A DNA stretch of 64,000 nt from Sulfuriferula nivalis. Its GTDB lineage: Bacteria > Pseudomonadota > Gammaproteobacteria > Burkholderiales > Sulfuriferulaceae. Where the stretch lies: contig NZ_AP021881.1 of assembly GCF_009937995.1 (NCBI RefSeq), positions 1,054,001-1,118,000 of the forward strand. Reading direction: 5' to 3'. Shown here piece by piece: positions 22,061-34,861 of this stretch. The notes beneath the pieces were generated by a model. The model did no database searches. It saw nothing but the letters and a program-made list of their open reading frames with translations, and had not been told where the DNA came from. A program made the position numbers and the translations under genes. Position 1 is the first letter of the stretch. Each line of letters opens with the position of its first letter.

Positions 22061-22333
22061 ATGCGCGACGCCGCTATTAATTTACGGGCATTGCCCGAGC
22101 AGCGAGACTTGATTGATCATGCTGCAACGCTGTTAGGTAAGAATCGCTCGGATTTCATGCTCGAGGCTGCCTGCGACAAAGCACAGGCGGTAGTGCTTGA
22201 TCAGGTTTTTTTTCGCCTGAATGCCGACAAGTTCCAGCAGTTCACGGCAATGCTTGATGCCCCGCCTAGTCATAATCCAGGGCTTGAACGCCTCATGGCG
22301 GTAGCTGCTCCCTGGAACAAAGCCAAGGAGTGA
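22061..22333 (+). CDS. TacA-like (DUF1778) antitoxin
   Basis: 90 aa with an N-terminal ribbon-helix-helix (AAINLRALPEQRDLIDHAATLLGKNRSDFMLEAA) and a C-terminal toxin-binding helix (FQQFTAMLDAPPSHNPGLERLM), the DUF1778/TacA/AtaR arrangement. AAGGAGAAGG lies before the ATG. Its stop overlaps the GTG start of the acetyltransferase (GTGA at 22330). It should neutralise the toxin and repress the operon. Confidence 0.85.
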   Translation: MRDAAINLRALPEQRDLIDHAATLLGKNRSDFMLEAACDKAQAVVLDQVFFRLNADKFQQFTAMLDAPPSHNPGLERLMAVAAPWNKAKE

Positions 22334-22824
22334 GCTTGCAACTCAATGCTCCTCAACCGCTAGCGGCTACCCACATTTTGGATGGGTTTGAGTGCGGTGA
22401 GGCCGTTCTTGATGAATGGCTCAAGCGCCGCGCAATGACCAACCAATTGAGCGGAGCCAGTCGCACGTTTGTAGTGGCGGATCAGAACGGCCGTGTTTTT
22501 GGCTACTACGCCATGGCTGCGGGCGCAGTCGCGCACCAGATGGCAACGAGCTCGGTGCGTAGAAACATGCCCGATCCAGTTCCGGTGATGGTGCTGGCCC
22601 GATTGGCAGTTGATCATCAAGCGCAGGGCATCAAGCTTGGCGCATCCCTACTCCAAGACGCCGTCAACCGGGCTGTTGTGGTTGCGCAGAACGCGGGTGT
22701 TCGAGCGTTGCTGGTGCATGCGCTTCATGACCGCGCCAAGGAATTCTACGAAAAATATGGTTTTCAGTGGTCGCCATTGCATCCATTGACGCTGATGCTG
22801 AGATTGAGTACCAGCAAGCCATGA
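22330..22824 (+). CDS. TacT/AtaT-like GNAT acetyltransferase toxin
   Basis: 164 aa from GTG 22330 overlapping the antitoxin stop. GNAT features: FVVADQNGRVFGYYAMAAGAV (beta4), VMVLARLAVDHQAQGIKLGASLLQDAV (acetyl-CoA loop with Q-x-x-G-x-x-L pattern) and ALHDRAKEFYEKYGF (catalytic Tyr region). Family members acetylate the amino group of charged tRNAs and stop translation. The pair lies just outside the right end of the IME, so it is chromosomal or from an earlier insertion. Confidence 0.87.
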   Translation: MSLQLNAPQPLAATHILDGFECGEAVLDEWLKRRAMTNQLSGASRTFVVADQNGRVFGYYAMAAGAVAHQMATSSVRRNMPDPVPVMVLARLAVDHQAQGIKLGASLLQDAVNRAVVVAQNAGVRALLVHALHDRAKEFYEKYGFQWSPLHPLTLMLRLSTSKP

Positions 22825-22961
22825 GTAATACGCGTGTTAAATAACTCGCACATTTGCGATAGGTGAAAACAAACACAGCTCTGTATGTCTTAAGGCAACA
22901 AAATTCATCTTTAAGAAAATTCTATTCTTAAATGTACTTTTCGCACTAAGTTATGGCTGCC

Positions 22962-22976
22962 GCACTGCTGCAGTGC
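22962..22976. promoter_or_regulatory. NtrC-type enhancer site
   Basis: The 15-bp palindrome GCACTGCTGCAGTGC matches the NtrC half-site spacing GCAC-N7-GTGC. It is centred about 70 bp upstream of the sigma54 promoter at 23032, a usual enhancer distance. Binding by NtrC is inferred. Confidence 0.6.
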
Positions 22977-23031
22977 ATAAATGTCAATCTTCATATTGGA
23001 ACAAACTCAATAAAAACAACAAGATGATGTT

Positions 23032-23047
23032 TGGTACGTATTTTGCT
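23032..23047 (+). promoter_or_regulatory. Sigma54 promoter of the ABC-glnT operon
   Basis: TGGTACG-TATT-TTGCT, one mismatch to TGGCACG-N4-TTGCW with correct -24/-12 spacing. The first gene starts at 23109, leaving about a 50-nt leader with a GGAGAG ribosome-binding site. Confidence 0.75.
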
Positions 23048-23108
23048 TTTTAAAATACTGTATTACCTTTTTTAAACTTAGTATTACTGGACATGAACGG
23101 AGAGTACG

Positions 23109-24104
23109 ATGATTGCAAAAAAAGTGAGTGGCAAATTGAAGCGTTTGGTTGCGGCGTCAGTTATTCCGCTGGCGATGATGTGTGCGCAGACTAGCCATGC
23201 GGCGCCTTTGAAAATTGGTTATAGCGATTGGCCTGGTTTTGTGGCTTGGCAAGTAGCGATAGAAAAGGGCTGGTTCAAGGAAGCGGGTGTTGCGGTTGAT
23301 TTTGAGTGGTTTGATTATTCAGCTTCGATGGATGCATATGCAGCAGGCAAGTTGGATGCTGTTGGTATGACCAACGGTGATGCATTAGTCACAGGTGCTG
23401 GTGGTGCCAAGAGCGAGATGATCATGCTGACAGATTACTCCAATGGTAACGACATGATTATTGGTAAGCCGGGTATCAAGAGCCTGAAAGATCTCAAGGG
23501 TAAAAAAGTAGCGGTGGAAGTCGGTTTGGTTGAGCATTTGTTGTTGCTTGATGGCCTGAAAAAATTGGGTATGAAAGAATCTGATGTGACATTGGTTAAT
23601 GCGAAAACCAATGAAATGCCACAAGTACTGTCTTCTGGCGATGTTTCTGCTGTGGGTGCATGGCAACCTGTTGCTGGTCAGGCGATGAAAGGTTTACCTG
23701 GTTCACGTCCATTGTTTACCTCTGCTAACGAGCCAGGTTTGATCTACGATGGTTTTGCTGTAAATCCAGCCAGTCTTGCCGCGCATCGTGCTGAATGGCA
23801 AAAGTTTGTGAAGGTATGGGATCGTGTAGTCAGTTATATCAATGATCCTAAAACTCAGCCTGATGCGGTGAAAATCATGTCAGCTCGTGTGGGTCTTACA
23901 CCACAAGCATACTTGCCTTTCTTGAAGGGTACAAAATTGCTGAGTCTGGCTGAAAGTAAAAAGGCTTATGTGAAAGCTGATGGATTTAGTTCTTTGTATG
24001 GTTCTTCCAAAATTGCTGATGACTTTAACGTAAGTAATGCTGTTTATAAAGATCATCAGAATGTTGATAACTACATCGATCCATCTTTTGTAAATGGCAA
24101 GTAA
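23109..24104 (+). CDS. NitT/TauT-type ABC substrate-binding protein
   Basis: 331 aa with a Sec signal peptide ([20 protein letters not shown]) and the SsuA/TauA/NrtA fold pattern: [55 protein letters not shown]. First gene of an operon with permease, ATPase, type III glutamine synthetase and a NikR-like regulator, under a sigma54/NtrC-type promoter. The ligand is unknown; a nitrogenous compound such as an amine, amide or cyanate-like molecule fits the context. Confidence 0.85.
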   Translation: MIAKKVSGKLKRLVAASVIPLAMMCAQTSHAAPLKIGYSDWPGFVAWQVAIEKGWFKEAGVAVDFEWFDYSASMDAYAAGKLDAVGMTNGDALVTGAGGAKSEMIMLTDYSNGNDMIIGKPGIKSLKDLKGKKVAVEVGLVEHLLLLDGLKKLGMKESDVTLVNAKTNEMPQVLSSGDVSAVGAWQPVAGQAMKGLPGSRPLFTSANEPGLIYDGFAVNPASLAAHRAEWQKFVKVWDRVVSYINDPKTQPDAVKIMSARVGLTPQAYLPFLKGTKLLSLAESKKAYVKADGFSSLYGSSKIADDFNVSNAVYKDHQNVDNYIDPSFVNGK

Positions 24105-24138
24105 TTTTAGGTAGGTAATAAATGAGTCGGGAGCAGGT

Positions 24139-25104
24139 ATGAGTAAGGCACGATGGTTTTCAGTCAGAGCAGGGTTATCGCAGCGCAGGCGGATGATTCT
24201 GGGTGTGTTCTCATTCTTGCTGCCGCTCCTGATATGGTCGGTAGTGAGTTATGTACCCTTTGTATGGCATCCCAAGGTACTGATTACCAACCCTGGGGAT
24301 GTGGATTATCTGCAAGTCGATATGTATGTCGACAAGGCTGTGTTTGCAGATGAGTTAAAGAATATGCGTACGGAAGGCAAGGCGGTACCGGAAGGTATTC
24401 CTGTCAATCCGGTTTATTTGCCAGCGCCAGACCAGGTTGCCAAGGCATTTTATACCGCATTCACGACAGCACCCGAGCAGAAGGATATGCCGTGGTTGCA
24501 TGAAAGTTTGTGGCACAGCATCAAGATTATTTTCTGGAGTTTTTTGTTGTCTTCGCTTATCGGTGTGCCGCTGGGAATAGTCTGTGGTGCTTACGTACCG
24601 ATATCGAGGTTAATTGAACCATTTGTCGAATTTTTTCGTTACCTGCCAGCACCTGCTTTCGGTGCGCTGGCAGTAGCCATACTTGGTATTTACGACGGGC
24701 CGAAGATTGCCATTATCGTGATCGGTACGCTGTTCCAGCAAATCCTGATTATTGCCAATACCACGCGCAAGATTGATTTTACTTTGCTGGAAGCAGCGAT
24801 GACCTTGGGAACGACACCGTTCAAACTGATTACCAAAGTAGTAATACCCGGCGTGTTACCTGACTTATACCGAGATCAGCGCATTTTGCTGGGCTGGGCC
24901 TGGACTTACCTGATTGTGGCTGAATTGATCGGTACCAGTTCCGGTATTACCTGGTTCATCACACAACAGGCGCGCTATCAGCATTTCGATAACGTATATG
25001 CCGCCATCATGATGATAGGCATACTCGGCTTGGGTATGGACTTGCTGCTGGCTCGGTTGGGGCGCAAGTTGTTCCCATGGGATCAGTCGCAGAACAAAAA
25101 CTGA
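24139..25104 (+). CDS. NitT/TauT-type ABC permease
   Basis: 321 aa. One N-terminal membrane helix ([19 protein letters not shown]) is followed by an unusually long extracytoplasmic insert (about residues 45-115, including [18 protein letters not shown]) before the standard five-helix BPD core with the EAA loop ([29 protein letters not shown]). The insert is longer than in SsuC/TauC. Its stop overlaps the ATPase ATG (TGATG at 25102-25106). Confidence 0.87.
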   Translation: MSKARWFSVRAGLSQRRRMILGVFSFLLPLLIWSVVSYVPFVWHPKVLITNPGDVDYLQVDMYVDKAVFADELKNMRTEGKAVPEGIPVNPVYLPAPDQVAKAFYTAFTTAPEQKDMPWLHESLWHSIKIIFWSFLLSSLIGVPLGIVCGAYVPISRLIEPFVEFFRYLPAPAFGALAVAILGIYDGPKIAIIVIGTLFQQILIIANTTRKIDFTLLEAAMTLGTTPFKLITKVVIPGVLPDLYRDQRILLGWAWTYLIVAELIGTSSGITWFITQQARYQHFDNVYAAIMMIGILGLGMDLLLARLGRKLFPWDQSQNKN

Positions 25105-26039
25105 TGGCTAAGGATGAAATGGAAGGAATGGATGTGAGTACAGAACAATTGCCCAGTTATTTGCAGCAGTCAGATGCCGTGCGCGAACGCTTTGCCAAGA
25201 TACAGCAACGTGAGGTCATACTTGAAGTTAAGCAGCTGGGTAAAACCTATGAGTCGGCACAGGGCAAGGTGGTTGCGCTACGTGATGTGAATTTCAGTAT
25301 ACATCGGCGCGAACTGGTCTGTGTGATCGGCCCTTCGGGTTGTGGTAAGTCGACTCTGATACGTATGCTGGCAGGGCTGGAGCCGCATACATCAGGCGAG
25401 GTATTGCTGGACGGTAAACCTGTTGATGGCCCGGGCAGCGATCGTGGCATGGTGTTTCAGGGTTACACGTTGTTCCCCTGGCTGACGGTAAAAAAGAACG
25501 TCATGTTCGGCCCGGAAATGAATAACCACGGCAAGCTCGAAGCCGAGCGAAATGCACTGATGTGGCTGGATCTGGTGGGCTTGAGTAAGTTTGCTGATGC
25601 ATATCCGCATCAGTTATCTGGTGGTATGAAACAGCGTGTGGCTATTGCCCGGGCGCTGGTTAATCAGCCACGGATATTGTTGATGGATGAACCGTTTGGC
25701 GCGCTGGACGCACAGACCCGGATCAAAATGCAGACGCATCTGCTGGATATCTGGAAGAACATCGATGTCACCATCCTGTTCATTACCCATGATCTGGATG
25801 AGGCAATATTTCTGGCGGATCGCATTCTGGTGTTAAAAGCGCATCCGGGCGAAGTGCAGGAGTTTATCGAAGTACCGGTACCGCGCCCACGCCATCCAGG
25901 GCAAATTAGTTCGGCTGAGTATCTGGCTACCAAAGCCAGACTGGAAGAACTGATACATCCCCCGGTAGAAGTGAGTGAAGATGATGAGGTCAAGCCACAT
26001 ATGATACGTTTTACCAACATTGTCGATAATGTTGAATAA
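25104..26039 (+). CDS. NitT/TauT-type ABC ATPase
   Basis: 311 aa from ATG 25104 (TGATG overlap with the permease); the in-frame start at 25077 is inside the permease. Walker [12 protein letters not shown]-loop [10 protein letters not shown], signature [15 protein letters not shown], Walker [14 protein letters not shown] and switch His in [10 protein letters not shown] 45-aa N-terminal extension precedes the ABC domain, and the C-terminus extends 50 aa beyond it. It energises uptake through the neighbouring permease. Confidence 0.92.
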   Translation: MAKDEMEGMDVSTEQLPSYLQQSDAVRERFAKIQQREVILEVKQLGKTYESAQGKVVALRDVNFSIHRRELVCVIGPSGCGKSTLIRMLAGLEPHTSGEVLLDGKPVDGPGSDRGMVFQGYTLFPWLTVKKNVMFGPEMNNHGKLEAERNALMWLDLVGLSKFADAYPHQLSGGMKQRVAIARALVNQPRILLMDEPFGALDAQTRIKMQTHLLDIWKNIDVTILFITHDLDEAIFLADRILVLKAHPGEVQEFIEVPVPRPRHPGQISSAEYLATKARLEELIHPPVEVSEDDEVKPHMIRFTNIVDNVE

Positions 26040-26119
26040 GTAGGTGTGGTTAAGCAGTAACTGTGTAGTCGGGTAATGAAAACTCATTTAATCAATTCAG
26101 GGTGTACAAGGGAAATAGT

Positions 26120-27481
26120 ATGAAATCCAAGGCAGAAGTAGCAGCAATACAACAGGAGTTGAAGGATAAAGGTGTCAAGTATTGCATAGGTGCTTATGTT
26201 GATATTCATGGCGTGCAGAAAGCCAAGGTCGTACCACTGGATCATTTGCCACAAATGGCAGCCGGTTCCGAACGTTATACGGGCTATGCGCTGGATGGTC
26301 TTGGGCAGGAGCCGAATGATGACGAACTGACTTCCGTACCCGATCTGGATCATATTATTCAGTTGCCTTGGGAACCTAAAATCGCGTGGATGCCGGCTGA
26401 TAACCATTTTCAGGGCAAGCCATATGCGCTGAATACACGCGTGGCACTGAAGAACCAGTTGGCCAAGGCTGCGGAAATGGGCTACGGTATGAATCTGGGT
26501 ATCGAATGTGAAATCTACCTGCTGAAAGAAGAAGCCGACGGCAGCCTGTCTGTGCCGAATCCGGAAGATAATCTGGCCAAACCATGCTACGACGTGCGTG
26601 GTTTTGTGGATAGTTTCAGCTGGCTGGATAAAGTTGCAACTTGCATCAACGATCTGGGCTGGGATTTGTATTCATTTGATCATGAAGATGGTCACAGCCA
26701 GTTTGAGTTCGACTTCAATTACGCCGATGCGCTGACCATGTGTGATCGCCTGACGTTCTTCCGCTTCATGGCCAAGCATTACGCCAAGGAGGAAGGCCTG
26801 ATTGCTACCATGATGCCCAAGCCATTCGCCGACAAGACTGGTACCGGCGCGCACTTCAATATGTCGCTGTATGATCTGGAAACCGGCAAGAACTTGTTTG
26901 CCTGCGATCCTGAAGACGACCCGCGCGGCATTGGCCTGACGCCGCTGGGTTATCACTTCATCGCCGGTATCCTCAAGCATGGCCGCGCGCTGTGCGCGGT
27001 GTTTGCACCGACGGTGAACAGCTACAAGCGTCTGGTGCGTCGCGGCGCGATGAACTACTTCTCCTGGGCGCCGGTATTTAACTCCTATGGATCGAATAAC
27101 CGTACCAACTCGGTACGCGTGCCAGCAGGTGGTGGTCGTTGTGAGTCACGCAATGCCGACGGTTCGGTGAATCCGTATCTGGCGGCAACGCTGGTATTGG
27201 CAGCAGGTCTGGAAGGCGTACGCGAAGCGATGAATCCGGGCGAACCGAACGAAGATAATCTGTATGCCATTTCCGATGAAGAGCGTAGCGCCCGTGGCAT
27301 AGAGTTCCTGCCGCAGACGCTACAGGAAGCCGTCGCTGCATTTGCCGAAGATCCATTAGTTGAGCAGGTGCTGGGCAAGGAATTGCGTGATGAATTTATC
27401 AAGTATAAGACTGCGGAATGGGAAGCCTACCACCTCACTGTAAGTCAGTGGGAAATCAAACGTTACAGCCAAATGTTCTAG
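26120..27481 (+). CDS. glnT: Type III glutamine synthetase-like ligase (GlnT)
   Basis: 453 aa from ATG 26120 behind AAGGGAAATAG. GS family motifs: [14 protein letters not shown] in the beta-grasp domain, [10 protein letters not shown] (metal-binding Glu), [32 protein letters not shown] (ATP/metal loop), NSYKRLVR and [21 protein letters not shown]. Length fits GlnT and the related gamma-glutamylmethylamide synthetases rather than GlnA. It would ligate ammonia or a small amine to glutamate. Operon placement after an ABC importer suggests its amine substrate, or ammonia from it, is what the importer delivers. Confidence 0.85.
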   Translation: MKSKAEVAAIQQELKDKGVKYCIGAYVDIHGVQKAKVVPLDHLPQMAAGSERYTGYALDGLGQEPNDDELTSVPDLDHIIQLPWEPKIAWMPADNHFQGKPYALNTRVALKNQLAKAAEMGYGMNLGIECEIYLLKEEADGSLSVPNPEDNLAKPCYDVRGFVDSFSWLDKVATCINDLGWDLYSFDHEDGHSQFEFDFNYADALTMCDRLTFFRFMAKHYAKEEGLIATMMPKPFADKTGTGAHFNMSLYDLETGKNLFACDPEDDPRGIGLTPLGYHFIAGILKHGRALCAVFAPTVNSYKRLVRRGAMNYFSWAPVFNSYGSNNRTNSVRVPAGGGRCESRNADGSVNPYLAATLVLAAGLEGVREAMNPGEPNEDNLYAISDEERSARGIEFLPQTLQEAVAAFAEDPLVEQVLGKELRDEFIKYKTAEWEAYHLTVSQWEIKRYSQMF

Positions 27482-27490
27482 GAGTAGATC

Positions 27491-27946
27491 ATGAGTCAGC
27501 CTGCGTATAAGCCTAATCATCTGGTCAGCCGTATTAGTGTTTCCTTGTCACAGGAGTTACTGGCTGATTTGGATGACATGGTCGAATGTCGAGGGTTTGA
27601 CAGCCGTTCGCAAGCCATCAGTGACATGATCAACCAGCAGCTGGTCGAGCATAAGCGTCAGCTGGGTGATGAAGTGATGGCGGGTACGATTACGGTGTTT
27701 TATGATCATTCTGTGCCTGGGCTGCAAAAGAAACTGTCGGATCTGCAGTTCAAGCATATCGACGAAGTGATTAGTTCTCTGCATGTGCATCTGGCTGAAC
27801 ATAAAATGATGGAAGTCATCCTGGTGCAGGGGCCAGCACGGCGCCTGCAAGCCATCGCCAATGAAATCATCACGTTGCGAGGTGTGATTACTGGCAGGTT
27901 GCAACTCATGGCAGCGGTTATGCCGCCACTTTATTCGTTGACATAA
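27491..27946 (+). CDS. NikR-family regulator lacking the Cys metal ligand
   Basis: 151 aa. N-terminal ribbon-helix-helix (RISVSLSQELLADLDDMVECRGFDSRSQAISDMI) and C-terminal ACT-like metal-binding domain. In NikR the nickel ligands are His, His-x-His and Cys. Here LHVHLAEHKMMEVILVQG keeps the His-x-His pair, but the position corresponding to the Cys is Met. An upstream KHIDEV may supply the other His. It lies 9 nt after glnT, so it probably regulates this operon in response to a metal or other ligand different from nickel. Confidence 0.8.
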   Translation: MSQPAYKPNHLVSRISVSLSQELLADLDDMVECRGFDSRSQAISDMINQQLVEHKRQLGDEVMAGTITVFYDHSVPGLQKKLSDLQFKHIDEVISSLHVHLAEHKMMEVILVQGPARRLQAIANEIITLRGVITGRLQLMAAVMPPLYSLT

Positions 27947-28044
27947 TTTTACTTAGGTCACGCGTTCATTAGTTTGGTACAACCCATTGAACGATTTTTC
28001 CAGCGATTAATCTAATCTGTTTGGAGAAAGTAAAGGTTCTCAAT

Positions 28045-28845
28045 ATGCTTCATCGCATGCCTGTCGTTTTTGTATCCCACGGTGCCCCAGATGCATTATT
28101 GAATGCGCCGGATGCGGTATCTTGCTGGCGTGAACTTGGTCAGCAGATTCCTCAGCCTGAGGCGATACTTGTGATTTCTGCACATTGGGAAGCACAGCGG
28201 CCAACAGCCAGTCTGGCGAATCCGCCCGTTACCATACATGATTTCTCTGGCTTTCCACCTGCACTATATCGTATGCAATATTCAGCACCTGGTGCGCCAG
28301 CACTGGCCGAACGTGCCGTGTCGCTGTTGTCTGCTGCGGGTCTGGTATCTGAACTTCATCCCAGTCGGGGACTGGACCATGGTGCCTGGGCACCCTTGTC
28401 CGCGATGTATCCGCAGGCCAATATCCCCATTACCCAGTTGTCGCTGGTACACAATGCCAGTGCGGCAGCGCATGTTGCGTTGGGGCGAGCGTTAGTGCCC
28501 TTGCGTGATGAGGGCGTGCTCATCCTCGCATCTGGTGCAATTACGCATAATTTTGGCTGGCTGGATATTCATGCGCAAGCCGATGCCGCTCCTTTGCCGG
28601 AGGCTCAGCAATTTACCGACTGGGTTGCGAAGCGGGTGGCAGCACAGGATGTTGATGGCTTATTAGCCTATCGTTCCGCACCTCATGGTGCGGATGCGCA
28701 TCCATCCGAAGAACATTTTCTGCCGTTTTTTGTTGCCTTGGGTGCAGCGAACGGTGATATTCCTCTGCGTTTCCGCCCGCGTTTTACCTACGGTGCACTG
28801 GCTATGGATGCTTATCTATGGCAAGGTGTGGAGCAGGGTTTCTGA
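28045..28845 (+). CDS. LigB/DODA-family extradiol dioxygenase (YgiD-like)
   Basis: 266 aa from ATG 28045, behind AAAGG; an upstream in-frame TTG at 28021 is less likely. VVFVSHGAPDALLNAPDA, LVISAHWEAQRPTAS and LDHGAWAPLSAMYP contain the conserved His residues of the class III extradiol dioxygenases of the 4,5-DOPA type, with a further His in HPSEEHFLPFFVALGA. It opens catecholic rings using iron or zinc. Natural substrate in bacteria is unclear. It precedes an FMN reductase by 44 nt, a common pairing. Confidence 0.85.
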   Translation: MLHRMPVVFVSHGAPDALLNAPDAVSCWRELGQQIPQPEAILVISAHWEAQRPTASLANPPVTIHDFSGFPPALYRMQYSAPGAPALAERAVSLLSAAGLVSELHPSRGLDHGAWAPLSAMYPQANIPITQLSLVHNASAAAHVALGRALVPLRDEGVLILASGAITHNFGWLDIHAQADAAPLPEAQQFTDWVAKRVAAQDVDGLLAYRSAPHGADAHPSEEHFLPFFVALGAANGDIPLRFRPRFTYGALAMDAYLWQGVEQGF

Positions 28846-28889
28846 TTTTTCTGGTTTTAATGTAGCAATCTTTCTGCAAGGAGATCGTC

Positions 28890-29441
28890 ATGATTCAATA
28901 CCAAATCGCTGTCGTCGTTGGTAGCCTGCGCCAGGATTCATTTAATCGCAAACTGGCCAGCGCCATAGTGAAACTGGCGCCGTCCGCATTTGCATTCCAG
29001 CAGGTACAAATCGGCGATTTGCCACTTTATAATCAGGATGATGACGCCAGTCCCGCTGAGACCGTGCAGCGTTTTAAAGCTGAAATCGCGGCTGCGGATG
29101 GAGTATTGTTCGTCACGCCTGAATACAACCGCTCTATACCTGGCGTGCTGAAAAATGCGCTTGATCATGGCTCGCGTCCATATGGACAGAGTGTTTGGGC
29201 GGGCAAACCTGCGGGGGTGCTGGGGGTTTCGAGTGGCGCCATCGGTACGGCTATGGCACAACAGCATTTACGCAATATCATTTCCTATCTGGATATGCCG
29301 ACTATGACGCAACCCGAAGCCTATATCCATGCCAGAGAAGGCTTGTTTGATGAGGTGGGTAATATCGGTGAAGGAAGCAAGAAATTATTGCAGAACTGGA
29401 TGGATCATTATGTGGCGTGGGTGCAGAAGCACGTGGTCTGA
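28890..29441 (+). CDS. NADPH-dependent FMN reductase (ChrR/SsuE-like)
   Basis: 183 aa flavodoxin-like protein: VVVGSLRQDSFNRKLASAI (phosphate-binding loop of FMN) and the signature LFVTPEYNRSIPGVLKNALDHGSRPYG. This family reduces quinones, azo compounds or chromate with NAD(P)H. An AAGGAGAT ribosome-binding site precedes the ATG. Probably co-transcribed with the dioxygenase upstream; convergent with katG, which suggests an oxidative stress or aromatic-handling locus. Confidence 0.88.
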   Translation: MIQYQIAVVVGSLRQDSFNRKLASAIVKLAPSAFAFQQVQIGDLPLYNQDDDASPAETVQRFKAEIAAADGVLFVTPEYNRSIPGVLKNALDHGSRPYGQSVWAGKPAGVLGVSSGAIGTAMAQQHLRNIISYLDMPTMTQPEAYIHAREGLFDEVGNIGEGSKKLLQNWMDHYVAWVQKHVV

Positions 29442-29458
29442 AGCGTGTTTTCAGTTAT

Positions 29459-29508
29459 GCCCAACTTCAGCTTGATTTGGCTGCATTCAAACTGAAGCTG
29501 GGCGATAG
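29459..29508. terminator. Inverted repeat between convergent genes
   Basis: GCCCAACTTCAGCTTG and CAAACTGAAGCTGGGC form an imperfect stem of about 14 pairs in the gap between the FMN reductase and katG. Good candidate for a shared bidirectional terminator. Confidence 0.6.
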
Positions 29509-29524
29509 GGTTTATCCTCGCCGA

Positions 29525-32028
<2,504 letters not shown>

Positions 32029-33087
32029 ATGTTTATGTTTAAAATAATTGTCATACTGAGCTGTGCATTTTCTTTTGCCTTACCTGCTGTTGCGCAAGAC
32101 AAACTCAGGATAGCTGCCACGCCCAATCCAAACATTTTCCCGCTATTGGTTGCCATGGCAGATGATCCAACCTTGCCTGTTGAAATTGTGCCAGTCGCAG
32201 ACAGCAAGGAAATTGATACTGTATTTCAGCAGGGTAAGGCGGATGGCTTGCTGGCAATGACTTACACGATAGCCAAGAAGGTTACGTCAGATAAGATTCC
32301 TGATCTGCGTTTGGTGTATGTCGGATTGTGGAAAGGCTTTAGTGAGGTCACGTACAAAAAAGACGAGATCAAAAATTTCAGCGATTTACGTGGTAAAGGC
32401 CTGATTGTCTCAGGACCAACCGGAGGCGGAAAAAATGGTGGGCCAGACTTTATTTTTCAGGCAGCACTAAAGCGTAGCGGTATGACGACAGCTGATGTGC
32501 ATGTTTGTTATTTGCCAGTGATGGAGGCTGTGAAATTGCTGAAGGAACAAGCGCCACTTAATTCCAATTCGCACTGTGATCCCTCGTTTTCTATGCCAGC
32601 GTCAGGGATATCTCTAGTTGAGCCTGCGGCAACAGGCTTGATTATGGATAGCATAATGTCGAGTTTTAGTGTCTCAGGTATGGAGCGGGGTATTTCATAT
32701 CAACCGCTCTTCACTGGTTATACAGCTTGGCCAAATGATCAGTTACCGCATGGCGGCCTGGCAATATTAGGTTCGGTTCTTGACAACCCAGAGCAGGCGA
32801 AATTAGTCAGCAAAGTGTTGGCTGCTTATAAAAAAGCGGCAGAGAAGATCAACACAGCGCGACGATTCCGTGCAATGGGCGTGGCAAAAGTAATCAGCGC
32901 TGGCATCGAGCAAAATTTCCATGCCTATAAGCTCGAGCTTCCCGCTATGGTGGTAATGGCTGCTATGGTACGAGGAAATATGGAGTTTCGATCTGATGCC
33001 CCAGTCACTATTCAAGATGATTTGAATCGATTCCTTACCGAAGTGGTTGGCACTGCACCACCAAAGAGTTTTTATGCTTTGCAATAA
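32029..33087 (+). CDS. Orphan periplasmic ABC substrate-binding protein
   Basis: 352 aa with a Sec signal peptide (FKIIVILSCAFSFALPAVAQ, cleavage after AVA). Type 2 periplasmic fold typical of NMT1/SsuA-like proteins: RIAATPNPNIFPLLVAMAD, DSKEIDTVFQQGKADGLLAMTY, FSDLRGKGLIVSGPTGGG. No permease or ATPase is adjacent, so it either feeds a transporter elsewhere or acts as a sensor. The start pair ATG-TTT-ATG leaves two possible initiation codons; 32029 follows GATGGAGTACG. Confidence 0.75.
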   Translation: MFMFKIIVILSCAFSFALPAVAQDKLRIAATPNPNIFPLLVAMADDPTLPVEIVPVADSKEIDTVFQQGKADGLLAMTYTIAKKVTSDKIPDLRLVYVGLWKGFSEVTYKKDEIKNFSDLRGKGLIVSGPTGGGKNGGPDFIFQAALKRSGMTTADVHVCYLPVMEAVKLLKEQAPLNSNSHCDPSFSMPASGISLVEPAATGLIMDSIMSSFSVSGMERGISYQPLFTGYTAWPNDQLPHGGLAILGSVLDNPEQAKLVSKVLAAYKKAAEKINTARRFRAMGVAKVISAGIEQNFHAYKLELPAMVVMAAMVRGNMEFRSDAPVTIQDDLNRFLTEVVGTAPPKSFYALQ

Positions 33088-33129
33088 GCGACAAACTGCA
33101 AACTGTTGCGCAATGACAAGCAGTATTTT

Positions 33130-33275
33130 GGAGTTTTAATAAATACACGTCTGTGTCGAAAACATGAAGAACTTCTGTGTCAGAGTAATGATCATGAAGG
33201 TCTGTTGTTCGGCCAAACCGGACGGTCACAATTTCTTCATCGAGGTTAGGAATACGAGCAACAGCGGCCACTTGG
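33130..33275 (-). repeat. Unrecognised degenerate repeat, copy 1
   Basis: On the minus strand ATTCCAAGTGGCCGCTG...GTGACCGTCCGGTTTGGCCG translates as ARIPNLDEEIVTVRFGRTTDLHDHYSD. A related, further decayed copy is at 39669-39765 on the plus strand. The two lie either side of the c-di-GMP gene in opposite orientation. Probably remnants of one gene or mobile element; family not recognised. Confidence 0.5.
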
Positions 33276-33374
33276 AATGATGATCTTCCCCGACAATCCC
33301 TCCATTAATAACAGAGACTAAAAGTAGAGGTTAAACGGCCATAGCGAGTTTGTTTAGGCGAGATACCGCCGACT

Positions 33375-34752
33375 TTATTTGTTATGAACTAATTTTATTG
33401 CTTTTTGTAACCGCGCAAGCTGCGCAAGAATATCATCCTTGGCGATCAGTAATGTTGCGCACAACATCTTCGCCATTTCCTTATCCCCGTTTTTACATGT
33501 CTGTACAATAGCTACTCCAATCTCATGCACTTTATTATGTAACGGTTCAATTGCAATAAACTCGCTCACTTGACCATAACGTTCCATGCCATAGTCATAA
33601 TACCAATGACCAAATCGACATTGATGGGTATCAATTATTTCTGCTTGGTTTAGCCGAACATTCGGACGCTCAACTGATAGTATCAAGCGTTTAATCCATT
33701 TTAGATGGTCATGTTGCGCCACTAATAATGGAAAATCATCAAGTTCCCACTGCGTATCAGCCCACATAGACCAAGCTGGGTCTGCCACATATGTATTTGC
33801 CCAGGCCACTACTTGCATCTCAGGCATGGGCTTGGCAATGCCATAACCTTGCGCAAAGTCACAACCTAGTCGCATTAGCAGAACCCCATGCTCCGCTGTT
33901 TCTACCCCTTCAGCGATTATTCTACGATTAAATACCTTGCCCATGTTGATGATCGCTTCGATCATGATTAAATCATCATTATCATCCAGAATGTCACGTA
34001 CAAAAGATTGATCTATTTTAAGTGTTTCAGCAGGCAGCCGTTTTAAGTAATTTAGCGAAGAGTATCCTGTCCCAAAATCATCTAAAGCGAAGCTCACACC
34101 CAGCGCTTGGCAATCACGTATCAGCTGACTAACCTCGTTAATATCACCTAGAGCAACAGATTCCAGCAGTTCGATTTCCAGCAAATTAGGTGGTACATTA
34201 GGGTGGCGCACCAGTGCATCTTTCAGATGTTGCAAAAAATCAATTCTCTGGAAGTGTAATGCCGCAATATTGATACTGATTACCCATGACTTGCCTGCCT
34301 TTACCCAAATCGATATTTGCTGCATAGCTTGATTCATTACCCACACACCGATATCAACAATCAACTCAGTTTTTTCTATGTGAGGCAAAAAATCTAACGG
34401 CCGTATCATACCTTTCGTAGGATGCTGCCAACGCAACAGTGCTTCCATGCCCACAATTACACCCGTACGCATGTTAACCTTGGGTTGATAATGCAAAACG
34501 AACTCATTCGCCTGCAATGCTTTCTTAATACGATTTATCGTTTGGTGATTAGATGTAATTTGTTGATCCAGAGAAGGGTCAAACAATTGATATTGATTGC
34601 GACCATGCTGTTTCGCTTGGTACATCGCCTGATCTGCGTGGCGTAACAAGGTATCGGCATCAGCCTCATCAAGTGGATATACTGTGGTGCCAATGCTGGC
34701 AGAAAGTAAGATGTGTTTACCGTTGATGACATAACGCGCTGATAGTGATGTT
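33375..34752 (-). pseudogene. PAS-GGDEF-EAL-CZB protein, 3' part cut by IS91
   Basis: This fragment holds the end of the GGDEF domain (RYVINGKHILLSASIGTTVYP...LLRHADQAMYQAK), a complete EAL phosphodiesterase domain (MEALLRWQHP, LDDFGTGYSSLNYLKRLPAETLKIDQSFV) and a C-terminal CZB zinc-binding domain (HDHLKWIK...CRFGHWYYDYG...HNKVHEIG). The IS91 copy 2 separates it from the N-terminal part at 37196-39057. Joined across the GTT the frame is open for about 1078 aa. An internal ATG at 34649 could allow a free EAL-CZB protein. Confidence 0.85.
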
Positions 34753-34861
34753 GAACGAAGCCGCTATCGCGGAGAAATATTCCCGAACCATCAAATTACG
34801 CAGCATAATTTCGTCTCCCCCAGCAATGGAATTTTGATTACTGTACCACGAGGAGACGACA

